Below, in pieces: positions 8,196 through 18,056 of a stretch of DNA of 64,000 nucleotides. Source of the DNA: Bacteroides intestinalis (GTDB lineage Bacteria > Bacteroidota > Bacteroidia > Bacteroidales > Bacteroidaceae); assembly GCF_003464595.1 (NCBI RefSeq), contig NZ_QRZF01000015.1, positions 17,811-81,810 of the forward strand. The letters run 5' to 3'. The notes beneath the pieces were generated by a model, which was not told the origin of the DNA, did no database searches, and was given only the letters and a program-made list of their open reading frames with translations. Position numbers and translations under genes: made by a program. How positions within the stretch are numbered: position 1 is the stretch's first letter; each line of letters starts with the position of its first letter.

Positions 8196-10310
8196 TTACC
8201 AGCCGGCATGTTCCTTTTTGTTCTCATAAAAATCAGCTTCTCTTTTCATTTCTCCGTTGTACATCCATTCTATTTCATCCGTATATTCTTTGCCACCGGA
8301 AGAAACAGTTGCTTTCAGTATATTCTTCCCAGACTCCAAAGTAACCTTATCAAACACATAATGTACATCTGTATATCCCTTCCGTATCCCTGTCAATTCT
8401 TTTCCATTCAGGTAAACTTTAGGAGTTCCTATATTGGAATATACGGTTACGGTAGTTTCTTTCTTTTCACGATTTACGTTTCGCCGTTGTGTCAGATAAA
8501 GTACCGGCTCTTTGCTCCAGTTTGCCTTATACCAGAAATAAGAATCTTTCTTTATCTTACGGTCAAAGGTAACCAATCCTTTTAAATTACGTGCAGGTAC
8601 GCCCCCTCTTTTCCACATTGGGACTGCAAAATCGAATGTATTCCACAAATAAGAGGCTATAATATAAGGGTGATTAGAAATAACACTCCATTGATATTCA
8701 TGTGTTTTAGTCTGAAATGTCTCCGGATAAAACGGTTTTCCCCAGTTCAGGGCATCACCCAGATATTCTGTCTGATGCTCTATATTGGCATCCGCTCCGT
8801 ATTCCGTTAACATGAGTTTCTGCCAGGGATATTCCTTCTCCAATTTCTCCACCCAAGGTTCTATGTCCTGAATTTTCTTCTCATACCAGCCAAAGTAACG
8901 GTTCATGCCCTGTACATCCGTATTTTGATTAACAGGATGATCGGCATGTCCATACCCATTGACGGATACGGTATAGCGGTCCGGATCTTCGGTCTTACAA
9001 AGATCATGGAGAGATTGCGTCAAAGAGGCTGTATATCCATGCGGGTGATAAACCTCATTGTGAGTACCCCATATATAAATGGAAGGATGATTAAAACTCT
9101 GTCGAACCAGTTCACGCATCTGTTGATGCGCATTCTCCCACTCCTTTCCGGAAACACGGTTCACAAAAGGAATCTCCGCCCAGATAATCAAGCCCAACGT
9201 ATCACAACGGGAATATAAATAATCGGATTGCTGATAGTGGGCAAAACGAACAGTAGTTGCGCCCAGATCCATAATGGTTGCCAGGTCAAAATCATGGTGC
9301 TCATTCTTTAAAGCACTGCCTAGCCCCCACCAGTCCTGATGCCTAGTCACGCCATACATCGGGTATTTCTTTCCATTCAGGAAGAAGCCTTTCCCTGCCA
9401 CTATTTCATAATTACGAAGTCCCAGCGGCTGTACCATCTCATCAATCACTTTACCATCCTGCCAAAGACGAGACACAACTTTGTACAAATAAGGGTCTTC
9501 ACGCCCCTGCCACAAGTGCGGATTGTTCAGTTTGAAGGTTGAAGAGTAGGTTTGTGTCCCCTGTGGGGTCAACAATAAACTCTGTCGATGTGTTTTCACC
9601 TGTTTACCCTGGCCATCGTAAATCGTATTTTCCAACTCCGACTGTACGGGTGTCAATGATCCATTGTCCAGTTTTACTTTCACAGTAACCTCAGCCGACC
9701 GCTTGGAAACATTCTTTTGGGTAACATACACCCCCGGAGAAGCATAATCTGTCACAACGATGCTACACGGTTCAGTCACCACCAGCCATACCGGACGATA
9801 GATTCCTCCATAAACTCCAAACAGGTTGTGATTGACAGGAATAACATCAGGACGTGCCGTATTATCCGCTTTTACTATAATTTCATTCTCTTGTCCGAAC
9901 TTTACCTGACCGCTGATTTCGCATGCAAAAGCCGAATAAGCTCCTTTATGTGTGCCAGCCAGATAGCCATTAATATAAACCTCGGCACACGAACCGACAC
10001 CTTCGAAGCGCAAAAATATACGTTTGCCTTTCATACTTTCAGGAAACATATACTTTTTACGATAATAGGCATCCCCTTCATAGAAAGAAGCTTCTTTCAC
10101 TTGCATGTCTTTAGCATTCCAGGTATGGGGAATTTCAACTTTCTCCCAATCCCCACTCCACTTCTGCGCAACCTGCATAGCTTCTGTACCAAAAGGACCT
10201 TTCTTGAATTCCCATCCACTATTGAAAGAGATTACATCACGTGCACAAACATCTGTACTACCAAACAGAGAATATACGATCAAGCAAATACCAAATAATA
10301 CTTTCCTCAT
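8196..10310 (-). CDS. GH2 family beta-glycosidase
   Basis: Secreted glycosidase of 704 residues with a signal peptide (about 1-23). It shows the GH2 order: an N-terminal jelly-roll sugar-binding domain (about 25-180), an Ig-like domain (about 185-295), a TIM barrel (about 300-600) and a short C-terminal beta domain. The acid/base is in GTHNEVY (E419), and the nucleophile is in LMLTEYGAD (E503). The protein is shorter than large GH2 beta-galactosidases. Activity could be beta-galactosidase, beta-glucuronidase or beta-mannosidase; motifs do not decide. The start lies 2 bases beyond the GH105 stop, so the two genes are tightly coupled. Confidence 0.92.
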   Translation of the reverse strand: MRKVLFGICLIVYSLFGSTDVCARDVISFNSGWEFKKGPFGTEAMQVAQKWSGDWEKVEIPHTWNAKDMQVKEASFYEGDAYYRKKYMFPESMKGKRIFLRFEGVGSCAEVYINGYLAGTHKGAYSAFACEISGQVKFGQENEIIVKADNTARPDVIPVNHNLFGVYGGIYRPVWLVVTEPCSIVVTDYASPGVYVTQKNVSKRSAEVTVKVKLDNGSLTPVQSELENTIYDGQGKQVKTHRQSLLLTPQGTQTYSSTFKLNNPHLWQGREDPYLYKVVSRLWQDGKVIDEMVQPLGLRNYEIVAGKGFFLNGKKYPMYGVTRHQDWWGLGSALKNEHHDFDLATIMDLGATTVRFAHYQQSDYLYSRCDTLGLIIWAEIPFVNRVSGKEWENAHQQMRELVRQSFNHPSIYIWGTHNEVYHPHGYTASLTQSLHDLCKTEDPDRYTVSVNGYGHADHPVNQNTDVQGMNRYFGWYEKKIQDIEPWVEKLEKEYPWQKLMLTEYGADANIEHQTEYLGDALNWGKPFYPETFQTKTHEYQWSVISNHPYIIASYLWNTFDFAVPMWKRGGVPARNLKGLVTFDRKIKKDSYFWYKANWSKEPVLYLTQRRNVNREKKETTVTVYSNIGTPKVYLNGKELTGIRKGYTDVHYVFDKVTLESGKNILKATVSSGGKEYTDEIEWMYNGEMKREADFYENKKEHAGW

Positions 10311-10312
10311 AT

Positions 10313-11431
10313 TCAGTTTATCATTTTATAGATTTGACATCCTGCCAGCAAAAATGCACCGACTCCATAGACTTCCGTCATTTCACGCGTCACCTTACGC
10401 GGATCGGCACCGATAGGCTGAACATATCCCAGCTTTCCATCCGGCTCCCCCGCATCTACCAGTGCTTTCCAACCTTTTTCTATTGCAGGCATAAAAGAAG
10501 CTTTATCCAGCAATCCTTCGTTCACTCCATAAGCAAGCGCATAGACAATAAATCCGGTTGCACTTGTTTCGGGCGACGGATAAGATGCAGGGTCTAGTAA
10601 GCTGGCATGCCAGTATCCATCCGGGCTCTGTAATTCAGCTACACGCGTGGCTAATGTAACAAATAGTTGTTTATAGAAATCATAAGAAGATTCCTCTTTG
10701 GGAAGTACCTGCAAGATTTCGGCCAAACCACCTAAAACCCATCCGTTACCACGTCCCCAGAATACCTTCTTGCCATTCGCTTCTTTCTTACCAAAGTAAC
10801 GCCAATCTCTGTAGAACAACTGTTCGTCTTTATCATACAAGAAATCATAAGTTACTTTGTACTCCCTATTCATAAAGTCCAGATACTTCTTGTTTTGAGT
10901 CAATGCATAGAGTTTGGCATAAACAGGGGGAGCCATAAACAATGCATCACACCAGGACCAGCGATCCAGCGTCTCCGACTTGCGATAGTCTAATTCCAAA
11001 GTTGTTTCAGCGGGGTTGTCCACTATCCAATTGGCACGCGCCATTACCGGAGCAATCATTTTCTTATTGCCATATTTTATATAAAGGTCGATAAAAGGCT
11101 GTCCTACGGCAATAAAATCAGCATGATACATCCGCTTTCCAACTTGAAAATGATTGCGTTGCCCGATGCGAAGCAACCACTTATAATAAGTACTGTCACT
11201 GTCTTCCTTTTCTGTGAGGTCAGCCCAGTCCACCATTCCCATATATAAAGCGGCATGCGTCCAGTCCAGGTCATCATGTTCCGCATCCTTATTGGGATTA
11301 GCGATCTGCCAGTCGGCAACACGCTTCATGATACTTTTAACATCCGTCTCGTTGATGTTTTGAGCAAAGGAAGTAACTCCTGCCACAGAAGACAGGAGTA
11401 CTACCAATAAAAGTTTCTTTATTCTATTCAT
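10313..11431 (-). CDS. GH105 unsaturated glucuronyl/galacturonyl hydrolase
   Basis: Secreted alpha/alpha-barrel enzyme that removes the unsaturated uronic acid left at the non-reducing end by polysaccharide lyases. Recognised by DWTHAALYMGMVDW near the N terminus, WCDALFMAPPVYAKLYALT, FWGRGNGWVLGGLAEIL (RGNGW is characteristic) and ETSATGFIVYALAYG. I place the start at 11431 (MNRIKKLLLV, followed by a signal peptide ending in SFAQ); a longer frame from 11524 would overlap the SusD gene and put 31 residues before the signal peptide. No lyase is present in this window. With GH2 it points to a uronic-acid-containing substrate for locus A; its nature is not settled. Confidence 0.9.
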   Translation of the reverse strand: MNRIKKLLLVVLLSSVAGVTSFAQNINETDVKSIMKRVADWQIANPNKDAEHDDLDWTHAALYMGMVDWADLTEKEDSDSTYYKWLLRIGQRNHFQVGKRMYHADFIAVGQPFIDLYIKYGNKKMIAPVMARANWIVDNPAETTLELDYRKSETLDRWSWCDALFMAPPVYAKLYALTQNKKYLDFMNREYKVTYDFLYDKDEQLFYRDWRYFGKKEANGKKVFWGRGNGWVLGGLAEILQVLPKEESSYDFYKQLFVTLATRVAELQSPDGYWHASLLDPASYPSPETSATGFIVYALAYGVNEGLLDKASFMPAIEKGWKALVDAGEPDGKLGYVQPIGADPRKVTREMTEVYGVGAFLLAGCQIYKMIN

Positions 11432-11441
11432 CTCAAATAAA

Positions 11442-13289
11442 TTACTCATTCGGAGTGTCCATCGGTTCAATATTATTTTCTGAACCATCGTATCCCGGAG
11501 TCTGATTGATATGTCCCTCCACATTGGATGAAATAGCTTTCAAAGCAATAGGCCAAAGTACATTGTGGGGAGCAATCGTATACGTATTACCTACAGAGTT
11601 CTTTACGCCCTTGTTATAAAATTCCGTTCTGTCCATGATTCGGTTGTAAAAATAGTTATTTTCCGTGAATTTATCCATAGAATACGTACGTCCTTTTTCA
11701 TCTGCTTTGCCAGTCTTAGCAAATAAGTAAGCAATACGGGTCAGTTCGCACTTACGCGGTTCTTCATAGAAAAGTTCACGGGCACGCTCGTCCAGAATCT
11801 GACTGATATTCACTTCATCGGCAGTCAAAGGACGTGCACCGGCACGTTCGCGTACTTTATTTAAATCTTGTACAGCCAGATCCGGCTTGTCCAACCAAGT
11901 ATACGCTTCTGCACGGAGCAGGTAGGTTTCTGCCAGACGGAAGACATACCAATCTGCCCAGCCACCACGCCACCAACTGGCTTTCTGGTCAGCAACATTG
12001 GATTTATAATGCGGCCATCCACTCCAACAACGAATCGTATCTTTAACCAGAAGAGCACCTTTCTCATTATACAATTGTACATTCTTTCCATACCATTCGG
12101 ACTTACCTTCCAGACTTGGATTATTATATTTCAAGTCCGATACATGTACCCAGTTACCGGGTGCATGACGCAAATCGGTATCATCCAATGTCCAAATCAT
12201 ATTTTGATGGTACCATGTAGAACGCAAAGAGCAAACGCCACGACCATACTCCAGCAAATAAGGATTCTTAGTCTGGTTATTATCGACAAAAGCAACCTCT
12301 CCAGCAGGAGTCGTAATCTGTCCGGATGCCGGGAACCAAGGTACCAGCTGGCGTTTTATTTCCAGTCCGGCAGCGGAACGCATATCACTACCTGCATCAT
12401 AGCGGTCGATTACAATATAAAGACATTCCTTATTTTCAGGCAGAGATTTATTATCTGATTGGTGTAAATCCCAAATAACATTTTTAGTTGCATCATTTTT
12501 ATCCACGCCGAAACGCTGAGTCATCAATTGATGTACGCCATCATTGATTACTTTATTAGCAGATTCCACCGCATCGTTAAATTCGCCCAAGGCCAGATTA
12601 ATCTTAGTCAGCAGATGATAGGCAGCAGCCTGCGTTACCATACCGATATACACATCATTAGACAGATATGGAGCTGTACGGTCCAAATCTTCTTTCAGGT
12701 ATCGCAGTATAGCCTCACGCTTCGTTGAATAGAAATCGTAACGAGGTCCGGTCACTTCATTTACAATAAACGGCACATCGCCATATTGGTGTACCAAACG
12801 ATAGTAGCGGAATGCCCGGTGAAAACAGCTCAATGCTTCTATTTCCCCTCGTTGGGCTTCGGTCATTTCCGTATCTTTGGAACGGCTGAGAATCGTATTG
12901 GCATCTTTGATACCTTTATATAAATAAGTCCAATAGTTATTTATCTGGCTGGCATTAGCTGTCAGTGAAGCCGACGGATTAATTTGCCGTATCAAATCTA
13001 CAGGAGCATTCGAAGCATCCGTACGTCCGTTCACACTCATTTCTGAAAAGAAATACTCGGAAAGGATGCAAGGTTCGGCCGATCCTGCCGTAGGATAATA
13101 GTCGAAGTAGCGAACATCGCGATTCAACATATCTGTACTTGTTTTCAGTCCCTCATACGAATTAAACGTATTTTCCGGCGTAAAGAAGGACAAAGGCTTA
13201 GGTTCCAACCAATCGGAACATCCGCTTACTGCGAACATCACTCCAAGTATACCGGTATAGCCTAATGTATATTTTATCAACTTTTTCAT
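11442..13289 (-). CDS. SusD/RagB outer-membrane glycan-binding lipoprotein (locus A)
   Basis: Surface lipoprotein of 615 residues that binds glycan and caps the SusC channel. Lipobox FAVSGC (about 19-24), then DWLEPKPLSFFTPENTF and the C-terminal SusD block FRLAETYLLRAEAYTWLDKP...DERARELFYEEPRKCELTRI. It is clearly paralogous to the SusD of locus C (55818-57683), sharing the PKPLSF..PEN start and the C-terminal block. It lies between susC and GH105, with gaps of 16 and 10 bases, so it is in the locus A operon. Confidence 0.96.
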   Translation of the reverse strand: MKKLIKYTLGYTGILGVMFAVSGCSDWLEPKPLSFFTPENTFNSYEGLKTSTDMLNRDVRYFDYYPTAGSAEPCILSEYFFSEMSVNGRTDASNAPVDLIRQINPSASLTANASQINNYWTYLYKGIKDANTILSRSKDTEMTEAQRGEIEALSCFHRAFRYYRLVHQYGDVPFIVNEVTGPRYDFYSTKREAILRYLKEDLDRTAPYLSNDVYIGMVTQAAAYHLLTKINLALGEFNDAVESANKVINDGVHQLMTQRFGVDKNDATKNVIWDLHQSDNKSLPENKECLYIVIDRYDAGSDMRSAAGLEIKRQLVPWFPASGQITTPAGEVAFVDNNQTKNPYLLEYGRGVCSLRSTWYHQNMIWTLDDTDLRHAPGNWVHVSDLKYNNPSLEGKSEWYGKNVQLYNEKGALLVKDTIRCWSGWPHYKSNVADQKASWWRGGWADWYVFRLAETYLLRAEAYTWLDKPDLAVQDLNKVRERAGARPLTADEVNISQILDERARELFYEEPRKCELTRIAYLFAKTGKADEKGRTYSMDKFTENNYFYNRIMDRTEFYNKGVKNSVGNTYTIAPHNVLWPIALKAISSNVEGHINQTPGYDGSENNIEPMDTPNE

Positions 13290-13305
13290 TATCAGTTTTC
13301 CTTTT

Positions 13306-16300
13306 TTATAATGTCACATTAATACCAAATGTTATCGTTCTCGGTGTATTGCTGTCCGAATTTTCCGGATCGTAAGCAGGCCATCCGGTAAAGTAGCCTA
13401 CATTCTTCACAGTCAGGTTCAGTCGTAACGCTTCCAGTCTCAACGGAGATATCAAAGCTTTCGGGAAAGTATATCCCACAGAGATGTTATCAAGACGCAG
13501 GAAGTCAGCTTTCTTATAAATATAGTAAGTTACACCGCTCGGACTTTTCGCACCTAAACGAGGATAGCTGTTGATCGGATTTTCGGCAGTCCAATAGTCA
13601 CGCTTAATCTGATTTACCGTATTCAGCAAAGCATTGTTATTGGTGAAACGGTCCATCTTCTTCACATGGCCCAGGTAAGAGTACATACTGAATGAAATAT
13701 CGAAGTTCTTGAACAATGTAAATTCATTACGCATATTCCAACGAACCTTCGGAGTCGTATTTCCCTGGAAAACTTTATCATCATTGTTGTATTTATAATT
13801 CTGATCTACATCCAGAATCTTCGGATCACCGGGAATCTGGCTATATTTAGCTGCTTCTTCCGCTTCATTTTCTTGCCATACGCCATCATATTTATATCCC
13901 CATACTTCATCCAAAGCATGACCGATGAAATATCCGTTGTCAATGTCATCCGCTTCTTTCCTACCAATCACATTTCCGTCAGCATCTGTTACATCTTCCA
14001 TAATGCCATAGAGATGTTTGATTGTATTCTTATTGTACATTAAGTTGAAAGAAGTACGCCAAGTCAGCACACTGTTCTGAATATTGGTAGAATGTAAAGA
14101 CAACTCCAAGCCGCGGTTCCAAATCTCACCAATATTAGCCTTCACACTGGTATAGCCAATCAAACTCGGCAACTGGCGGTTGTTCAGCAAGTCAGTAGTA
14201 CTCTTATGGTACACATCGATACTACCACCCAGACGGCCCTTCAGGAAAGTGAAATCCAATCCCAGGTTATAAGAAGTCGTAGTTTCCCACTTCAAGTTGG
14301 GATTTGCCATATTGTAGCAGAAGAATGTATTGATAGTAACTAACTGACCTGTAGCAGGATCTACATACATATATTTACGGGGATCCAACTGCATCAATGC
14401 AGCATATTCACCAATAGAACGGTTACCGTTCTTACCCCAGGTAAGACGTAACTTTGCATATTCAAGCCATTCAGCATTCAGCTTCTTCCAGAAAGGTTCT
14501 TCCGTAAAAATCCATCCAAGAGCCACAGAAGGGAAGGTAGCACGCGGATTGCCTTGTCCGAAAGCAGAATATCCGTCACGACGTACAGTAGCCGTAATCA
14601 GGTAGCGATTATCATACGTATAGTGCAAACGTCCCATAAGGGCATCACCAGTACGATAAATATCATCACTGTCTGCAATAGGAGAAGTACCATAGCCTAT
14701 ACCTCCATATCCCAGATTGTCACTCGGCTGGAAACCTTCATTCTTGGAAATTGTTTTCCAACGCTGGAATTTCTCCCAGTTCAGCAATCCGGTAAAGTCG
14801 AATGCATGTTTTCCAAATGTCTTATTCCATTTCAGCATATTATCCCATTGCCAGAAGAAGTCTTTCATGCCATAGCGTTCAACGAATCCTCCCTGATCGC
14901 CGGAATCCGGATGATCTGCTGATTTATGATATAGATAATTAGTCCACTCAAAGCGAGGAGAGTAAGTTGTTTGCAAAGAGAATCCCAATGGCAAATCCAA
15001 CTTAAGATAAATGGATGCATTTAAGTTATTGACGTCATGCTTCTTACTCAGATAAGCCCTGTTCAACAATGGATTGGTGGCATTGTTATTATCATTCGGA
15101 TAAAGTTTCAAAGAACCATCCTCATTATAAACATTTCCATAAGGCGACAAAGAGGTACTAAAACTTGAATAAACCGATCTGCCGCTTTCATACATATTGC
15201 TTTCGTCACGCGACGTAAACTGTGCATTAACACCATAAGTCAGGAATTTCTGCACTTTATTTTCTAGATTCACACGAGCACGGATAGCACTATACTTACC
15301 ACCTCTGTTATTACTTTCATTCTTCACATAGTTAATAGAAGAATAATAAGACATTTCGTCTTTCTTGCCCGATACGCTGACTGTATAATCCTGTCGAAGC
15401 GCAGTGCGAAGAGTCAGATCTTCCCAGTCGACCGTTCTGCCCGCCATGTAATTGGCTATTTCCGTATTAGTCATTCTCAAACGGGCGAGCCATACCTCAG
15501 TCGGATTTCCGGTATCCGTACCCAGCCATTCAGACAGTTCTGTGCCACTCATATTTGCAGGATTGTCAAAGTATCCGGTGGCAGCAGTCTTATATTCGGT
15601 ACTTTTCATTACATCCTGACGGAAATTCACAAAGTCTTGTCCCTGATAGACTTCCGGCAGAGAGTTAACCATCGAAATGCCCCAACTGCCATTAAAACTG
15701 ATCGTCGGCTTCTTGCCTCCTCCTTTTTTGGTAGTAACCAACACCACACCATTAGCTGCCTTGGCACCATAAACGGCTGCAGAACTGGCATCTTTCAGGA
15801 CATCTACACGCTCTATGTCATTCGGATTAATATCCGTCATCTGTCCACTATAGATAACACCATCCAAAACAATCAGCGGGTCAGTGCTGGCAGCAATCGT
15901 ACTTTTACCACGAATCATCATGCTTGTATTGCCTTTCGCATCAGTTTCCATACCTACCGAAAGTCCGGCAACACCTGTACGTAGCATATCCTGAATGGTC
16001 TGGCGTTGTTCTTTCTCCATATCACTGCCTTTGATAGAAGCTACCGCACCGGTCAGGTCCTGCTTTTTCATCGTACCGTAACCTACCACCACAACTTCCT
16101 GCAAGAGCTTGGAATCTTCCTGTAGTTTTATGACGGAAGGAATGGAACCGGCTTTCAGCGTTTGCGTAGTATAACCGATATACGATACCTGAATCCGGGC
16201 ATCAGGAGCCACAGTCAAGGTGTAATAACCATCAATATTGGTGATGGTACCATTGGTAGTACCTTCGGCAATGACATTACCCCCTATAACCGGTTCTCCA

Positions 16301-16662
16301 TTTTCATCTACCACTTGTCCCTTGATAGTGATTTCATGCCCCGAAGTCTCAGGTTTATCTTTAGTAAACAAAGCTATCTGCGTATTGGTAACCTCATATT
16401 TCAGGTCCGTGTTTTTCAACATGGTATTCATTGCCTGTTGAGCAGTAGCTTTCTTCACTTTCAAGCTTACTTTCTGCTTTACATCCACCTGATTGGCATC
16501 GTAGAAAAAAGTGTATCGACTGACTTTTTCTATGCGGTTAATAGCCTCTGAAAGAGGAAGATCGGAGAAGTCTACAGTAATTAGCTTCTCTTTTACTTGT
16601 GCTGATAAGGGCACACAAAGAATTAGTAGCAATAAAAATGCTACACGTTTTTTTAGAATCAT
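13306..16662 (-). CDS. SusC/RagA TonB-dependent transporter with STN domain (locus A)
   Basis: Outer-membrane glycan importer of 1118 residues. Order: signal peptide (about 1-21); STN (secretin/TonB short N-terminal) domain (about 25-105), which contacts FecR; carboxypeptidase-regulatory-like beta domain (about 112-185, IKGQVVDENGEPVIGGNV); the SusC linker VVVGYGTMKKQDLTGAV (about 192-208); plug with DPLIVLDGVIYSG; 22-strand barrel ending in the terminal beta strand TITFGINVTL. The STN domain plus the adjacent FecR and sigma genes show trans-envelope induction of the type used by ECF-controlled loci. Paralogue of the SusC at 57707-61096. Confidence 0.97.
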   Translation of the reverse strand: MILKKRVAFLLLLILCVPLSAQVKEKLITVDFSDLPLSEAINRIEKVSRYTFFYDANQVDVKQKVSLKVKKATAQQAMNTMLKNTDLKYEVTNTQIALFTKDKPETSGHEITIKGQVVDENGEPVIGGNVIAEGTTNGTITNIDGYYTLTVAPDARIQVSYIGYTTQTLKAGSIPSVIKLQEDSKLLQEVVVVGYGTMKKQDLTGAVASIKGSDMEKEQRQTIQDMLRTGVAGLSVGMETDAKGNTSMMIRGKSTIAASTDPLIVLDGVIYSGQMTDINPNDIERVDVLKDASSAAVYGAKAANGVVLVTTKKGGGKKPTISFNGSWGISMVNSLPEVYQGQDFVNFRQDVMKSTEYKTAATGYFDNPANMSGTELSEWLGTDTGNPTEVWLARLRMTNTEIANYMAGRTVDWEDLTLRTALRQDYTVSVSGKKDEMSYYSSINYVKNESNNRGGKYSAIRARVNLENKVQKFLTYGVNAQFTSRDESNMYESGRSVYSSFSTSLSPYGNVYNEDGSLKLYPNDNNNATNPLLNRAYLSKKHDVNNLNASIYLKLDLPLGFSLQTTYSPRFEWTNYLYHKSADHPDSGDQGGFVERYGMKDFFWQWDNMLKWNKTFGKHAFDFTGLLNWEKFQRWKTISKNEGFQPSDNLGYGGIGYGTSPIADSDDIYRTGDALMGRLHYTYDNRYLITATVRRDGYSAFGQGNPRATFPSVALGWIFTEEPFWKKLNAEWLEYAKLRLTWGKNGNRSIGEYAALMQLDPRKYMYVDPATGQLVTINTFFCYNMANPNLKWETTTSYNLGLDFTFLKGRLGGSIDVYHKSTTDLLNNRQLPSLIGYTSVKANIGEIWNRGLELSLHSTNIQNSVLTWRTSFNLMYNKNTIKHLYGIMEDVTDADGNVIGRKEADDIDNGYFIGHALDEVWGYKYDGVWQENEAEEAAKYSQIPGDPKILDVDQNYKYNNDDKVFQGNTTPKVRWNMRNEFTLFKNFDISFSMYSYLGHVKKMDRFTNNNALLNTVNQIKRDYWTAENPINSYPRLGAKSPSGVTYYIYKKADFLRLDNISVGYTFPKALISPLRLEALRLNLTVKNVGYFTGWPAYDPENSDSNTPRTITFGINVTL

Positions 16663-16758
16663 GCTTTTCTTTTAGATTTAAAATAATTAGAATAATTGTG
16701 ATAGAAAATAAGGATGAACGTTATCATCCCGTAACATTAGTTTACTTCACAGTATTGT

Positions 16759-16783
16759 GCATAGGCGATTCTTTTTAGGGTTA
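16759..16783 (-). promoter_or_regulatory. Conserved FecR-susC intergenic motif, candidate ECF sigma promoter (locus A)
   Basis: On the minus strand this reads TAACCCTAAAAAGAAT followed by CGCCTATGC. It lies 12 bases beyond the FecR stop and about 97 bases before susC. A near-identical motif occupies the same interval in locus C (61209-61233). Conservation between two paralogous ECF loci, but not in locus B, suggests a promoter recognised by the ECF sigma factor, or another shared control element. Confidence 0.5.
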
Positions 16784-16795
16784 GAATTTAACATT

Positions 16796-17806
16796 TTACT
16801 TTTTATAAATACTGAGCTCATTATTTTCATTAAACGTATACCCAATCGGATTGATGCGTGCCATCAACCTGAGTATTTCCTCCAAAGGTTCGTTACGCAA
16901 CGTAAAGGTATAGTGGATACTATCGGCGATAGTAGGATCCAGATCGATCTTCACACGATACCATTTCCTCAGGAAACGGCAGATGTCCTGCAGAGAACGT
17001 TGTTCAAAGACAATCTGGTCTTTAGTCCAGGAAGCGGCAAAAAGTACATCATCCTTGGTAACAGACAATCTTCGACTACTCTTATTATAAGTCGCAATCT
17101 CACCGGGTGCAAGATAACGGTGATCGTTTTCCGTATCCAGTGAAACCGACCCCTCTAACAGGCTGACATAGATATTCTCCATGTCCGGAAAGGCTTCTAC
17201 ATTAAACTTAGTACCATGGACAACAATACGTACCCCATCTGTTTGTACAATAAACGGTTTCCGTTTATCATGAGCCACATCAAAGTAGGCTTCCCCACGC
17301 AAAGTTACCACACGCTCTTCTTTCTTGTGTTGTATATCACATGTTAACTTCGTATTACTATGCAGCCATACGGAAGATTGATCCGGTAAAGATGCCATAG
17401 ACTTTCCTCCCATGCTTTTATATTCCAGCAAAGTCTCTTCGGGAGTACCTGCCCACTGTCCCAGATAAAACGAAAAGCATACCACTATAACAATACATGC
17501 CGCCGCAACATATCTCCATATATGGAAGGTTGACTTCCGGCCAGGCTTCACAACTGGTGTCGAACTACCAGTCTTCATCCGGCGACTAAGTTCTTTCCAA
17601 TAATATGCCGAATCCGGCGTATAGCTGGAAGCATTGCTTTGTATTTTATCCCAAAGGTCTTGGAGTTCCTCGAACAACTCACGGTTACCACTATCGGATA
17701 ACCAAGCTTCGAGTTGATTATTTTCTTCCGAAGAACTTTCCTTTTTCAACTTCGAAATAATCAAATTCCATGGTATTTCTCTTATCATATTGTTCTTTTT
17801 GTCCAT
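16796..17806 (-). CDS. FecR family anti-sigma factor (locus A)
   Basis: Inner-membrane anti-sigma regulator, 336 residues. The cytoplasmic N terminus (about 1-96) would hold the ECF sigma factor, a single membrane segment spans about 97-115, and the periplasmic FecR domain contains the typical sequence LRGEAYFDVAHDKRKPFIV. The C-terminal part (YRVKIDLDPTIADSIHYTFTL) matches the domain that meets the SusC STN domain. A second ATG at codon 7 (MIREIPW) is an alternative start. It diverges from its presumed partner sigma gene at 18057, unlike locus C where both run the same way. Confidence 0.93.
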   Translation of the reverse strand: MDKKNNMIREIPWNLIISKLKKESSSEENNQLEAWLSDSGNRELFEELQDLWDKIQSNASSYTPDSAYYWKELSRRMKTGSSTPVVKPGRKSTFHIWRYVAAACIVIVVCFSFYLGQWAGTPEETLLEYKSMGGKSMASLPDQSSVWLHSNTKLTCDIQHKKEERVVTLRGEAYFDVAHDKRKPFIVQTDGVRIVVHGTKFNVEAFPDMENIYVSLLEGSVSLDTENDHRYLAPGEIATYNKSSRRLSVTKDDVLFAASWTKDQIVFEQRSLQDICRFLRKWYRVKIDLDPTIADSIHYTFTLRNEPLEEILRLMARINPIGYTFNENNELSIYKK

Positions 17807-18013
17807 TCATACTATAATGACACAAAAACAACCTACCACCCTTACGTTAAAAAGCTCTTTTTTTTCGAAAACCTGATTTTTTTTATTGAAAGTTTACCAT
17901 AAGTGGTTTAAGACATAGCAGACAGTATTCGTTAAAAAACGACAAACAGAACAGGAGCAGAATATATTTCTTATTATGAAAACACATTTTTTTCAGATAG
18001 TAATAAAAGAAGA

Positions 18014-18044
18014 TTTGGAAAATCATAATTACTTTTTAACTTTG
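18014..18044 (+). promoter_or_regulatory. Bacteroides promoter for the ECF sigma gene of locus A
   Basis: TTTG (18014-18017), a 19-base spacer and TAACTTTG (18037-18044) match the housekeeping Bacteroides promoter (-33 TTTG, -7 TAnnTTTG) with ideal spacing. Transcription should begin near 18050, within 15 bases of the ATG. This rules out the longer reading frame that would start at 17976 and fixes the gene start at 18057 or 18063. Confidence 0.75.
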
Positions 18045-18056
18045 CAAAATAACTTG

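Noticed and set aside
17976..18056. N-terminal extension of the locus A ECF sigma factor
   Set aside because: The promoter -33 and -7 boxes lie inside this stretch, so it is not translated.
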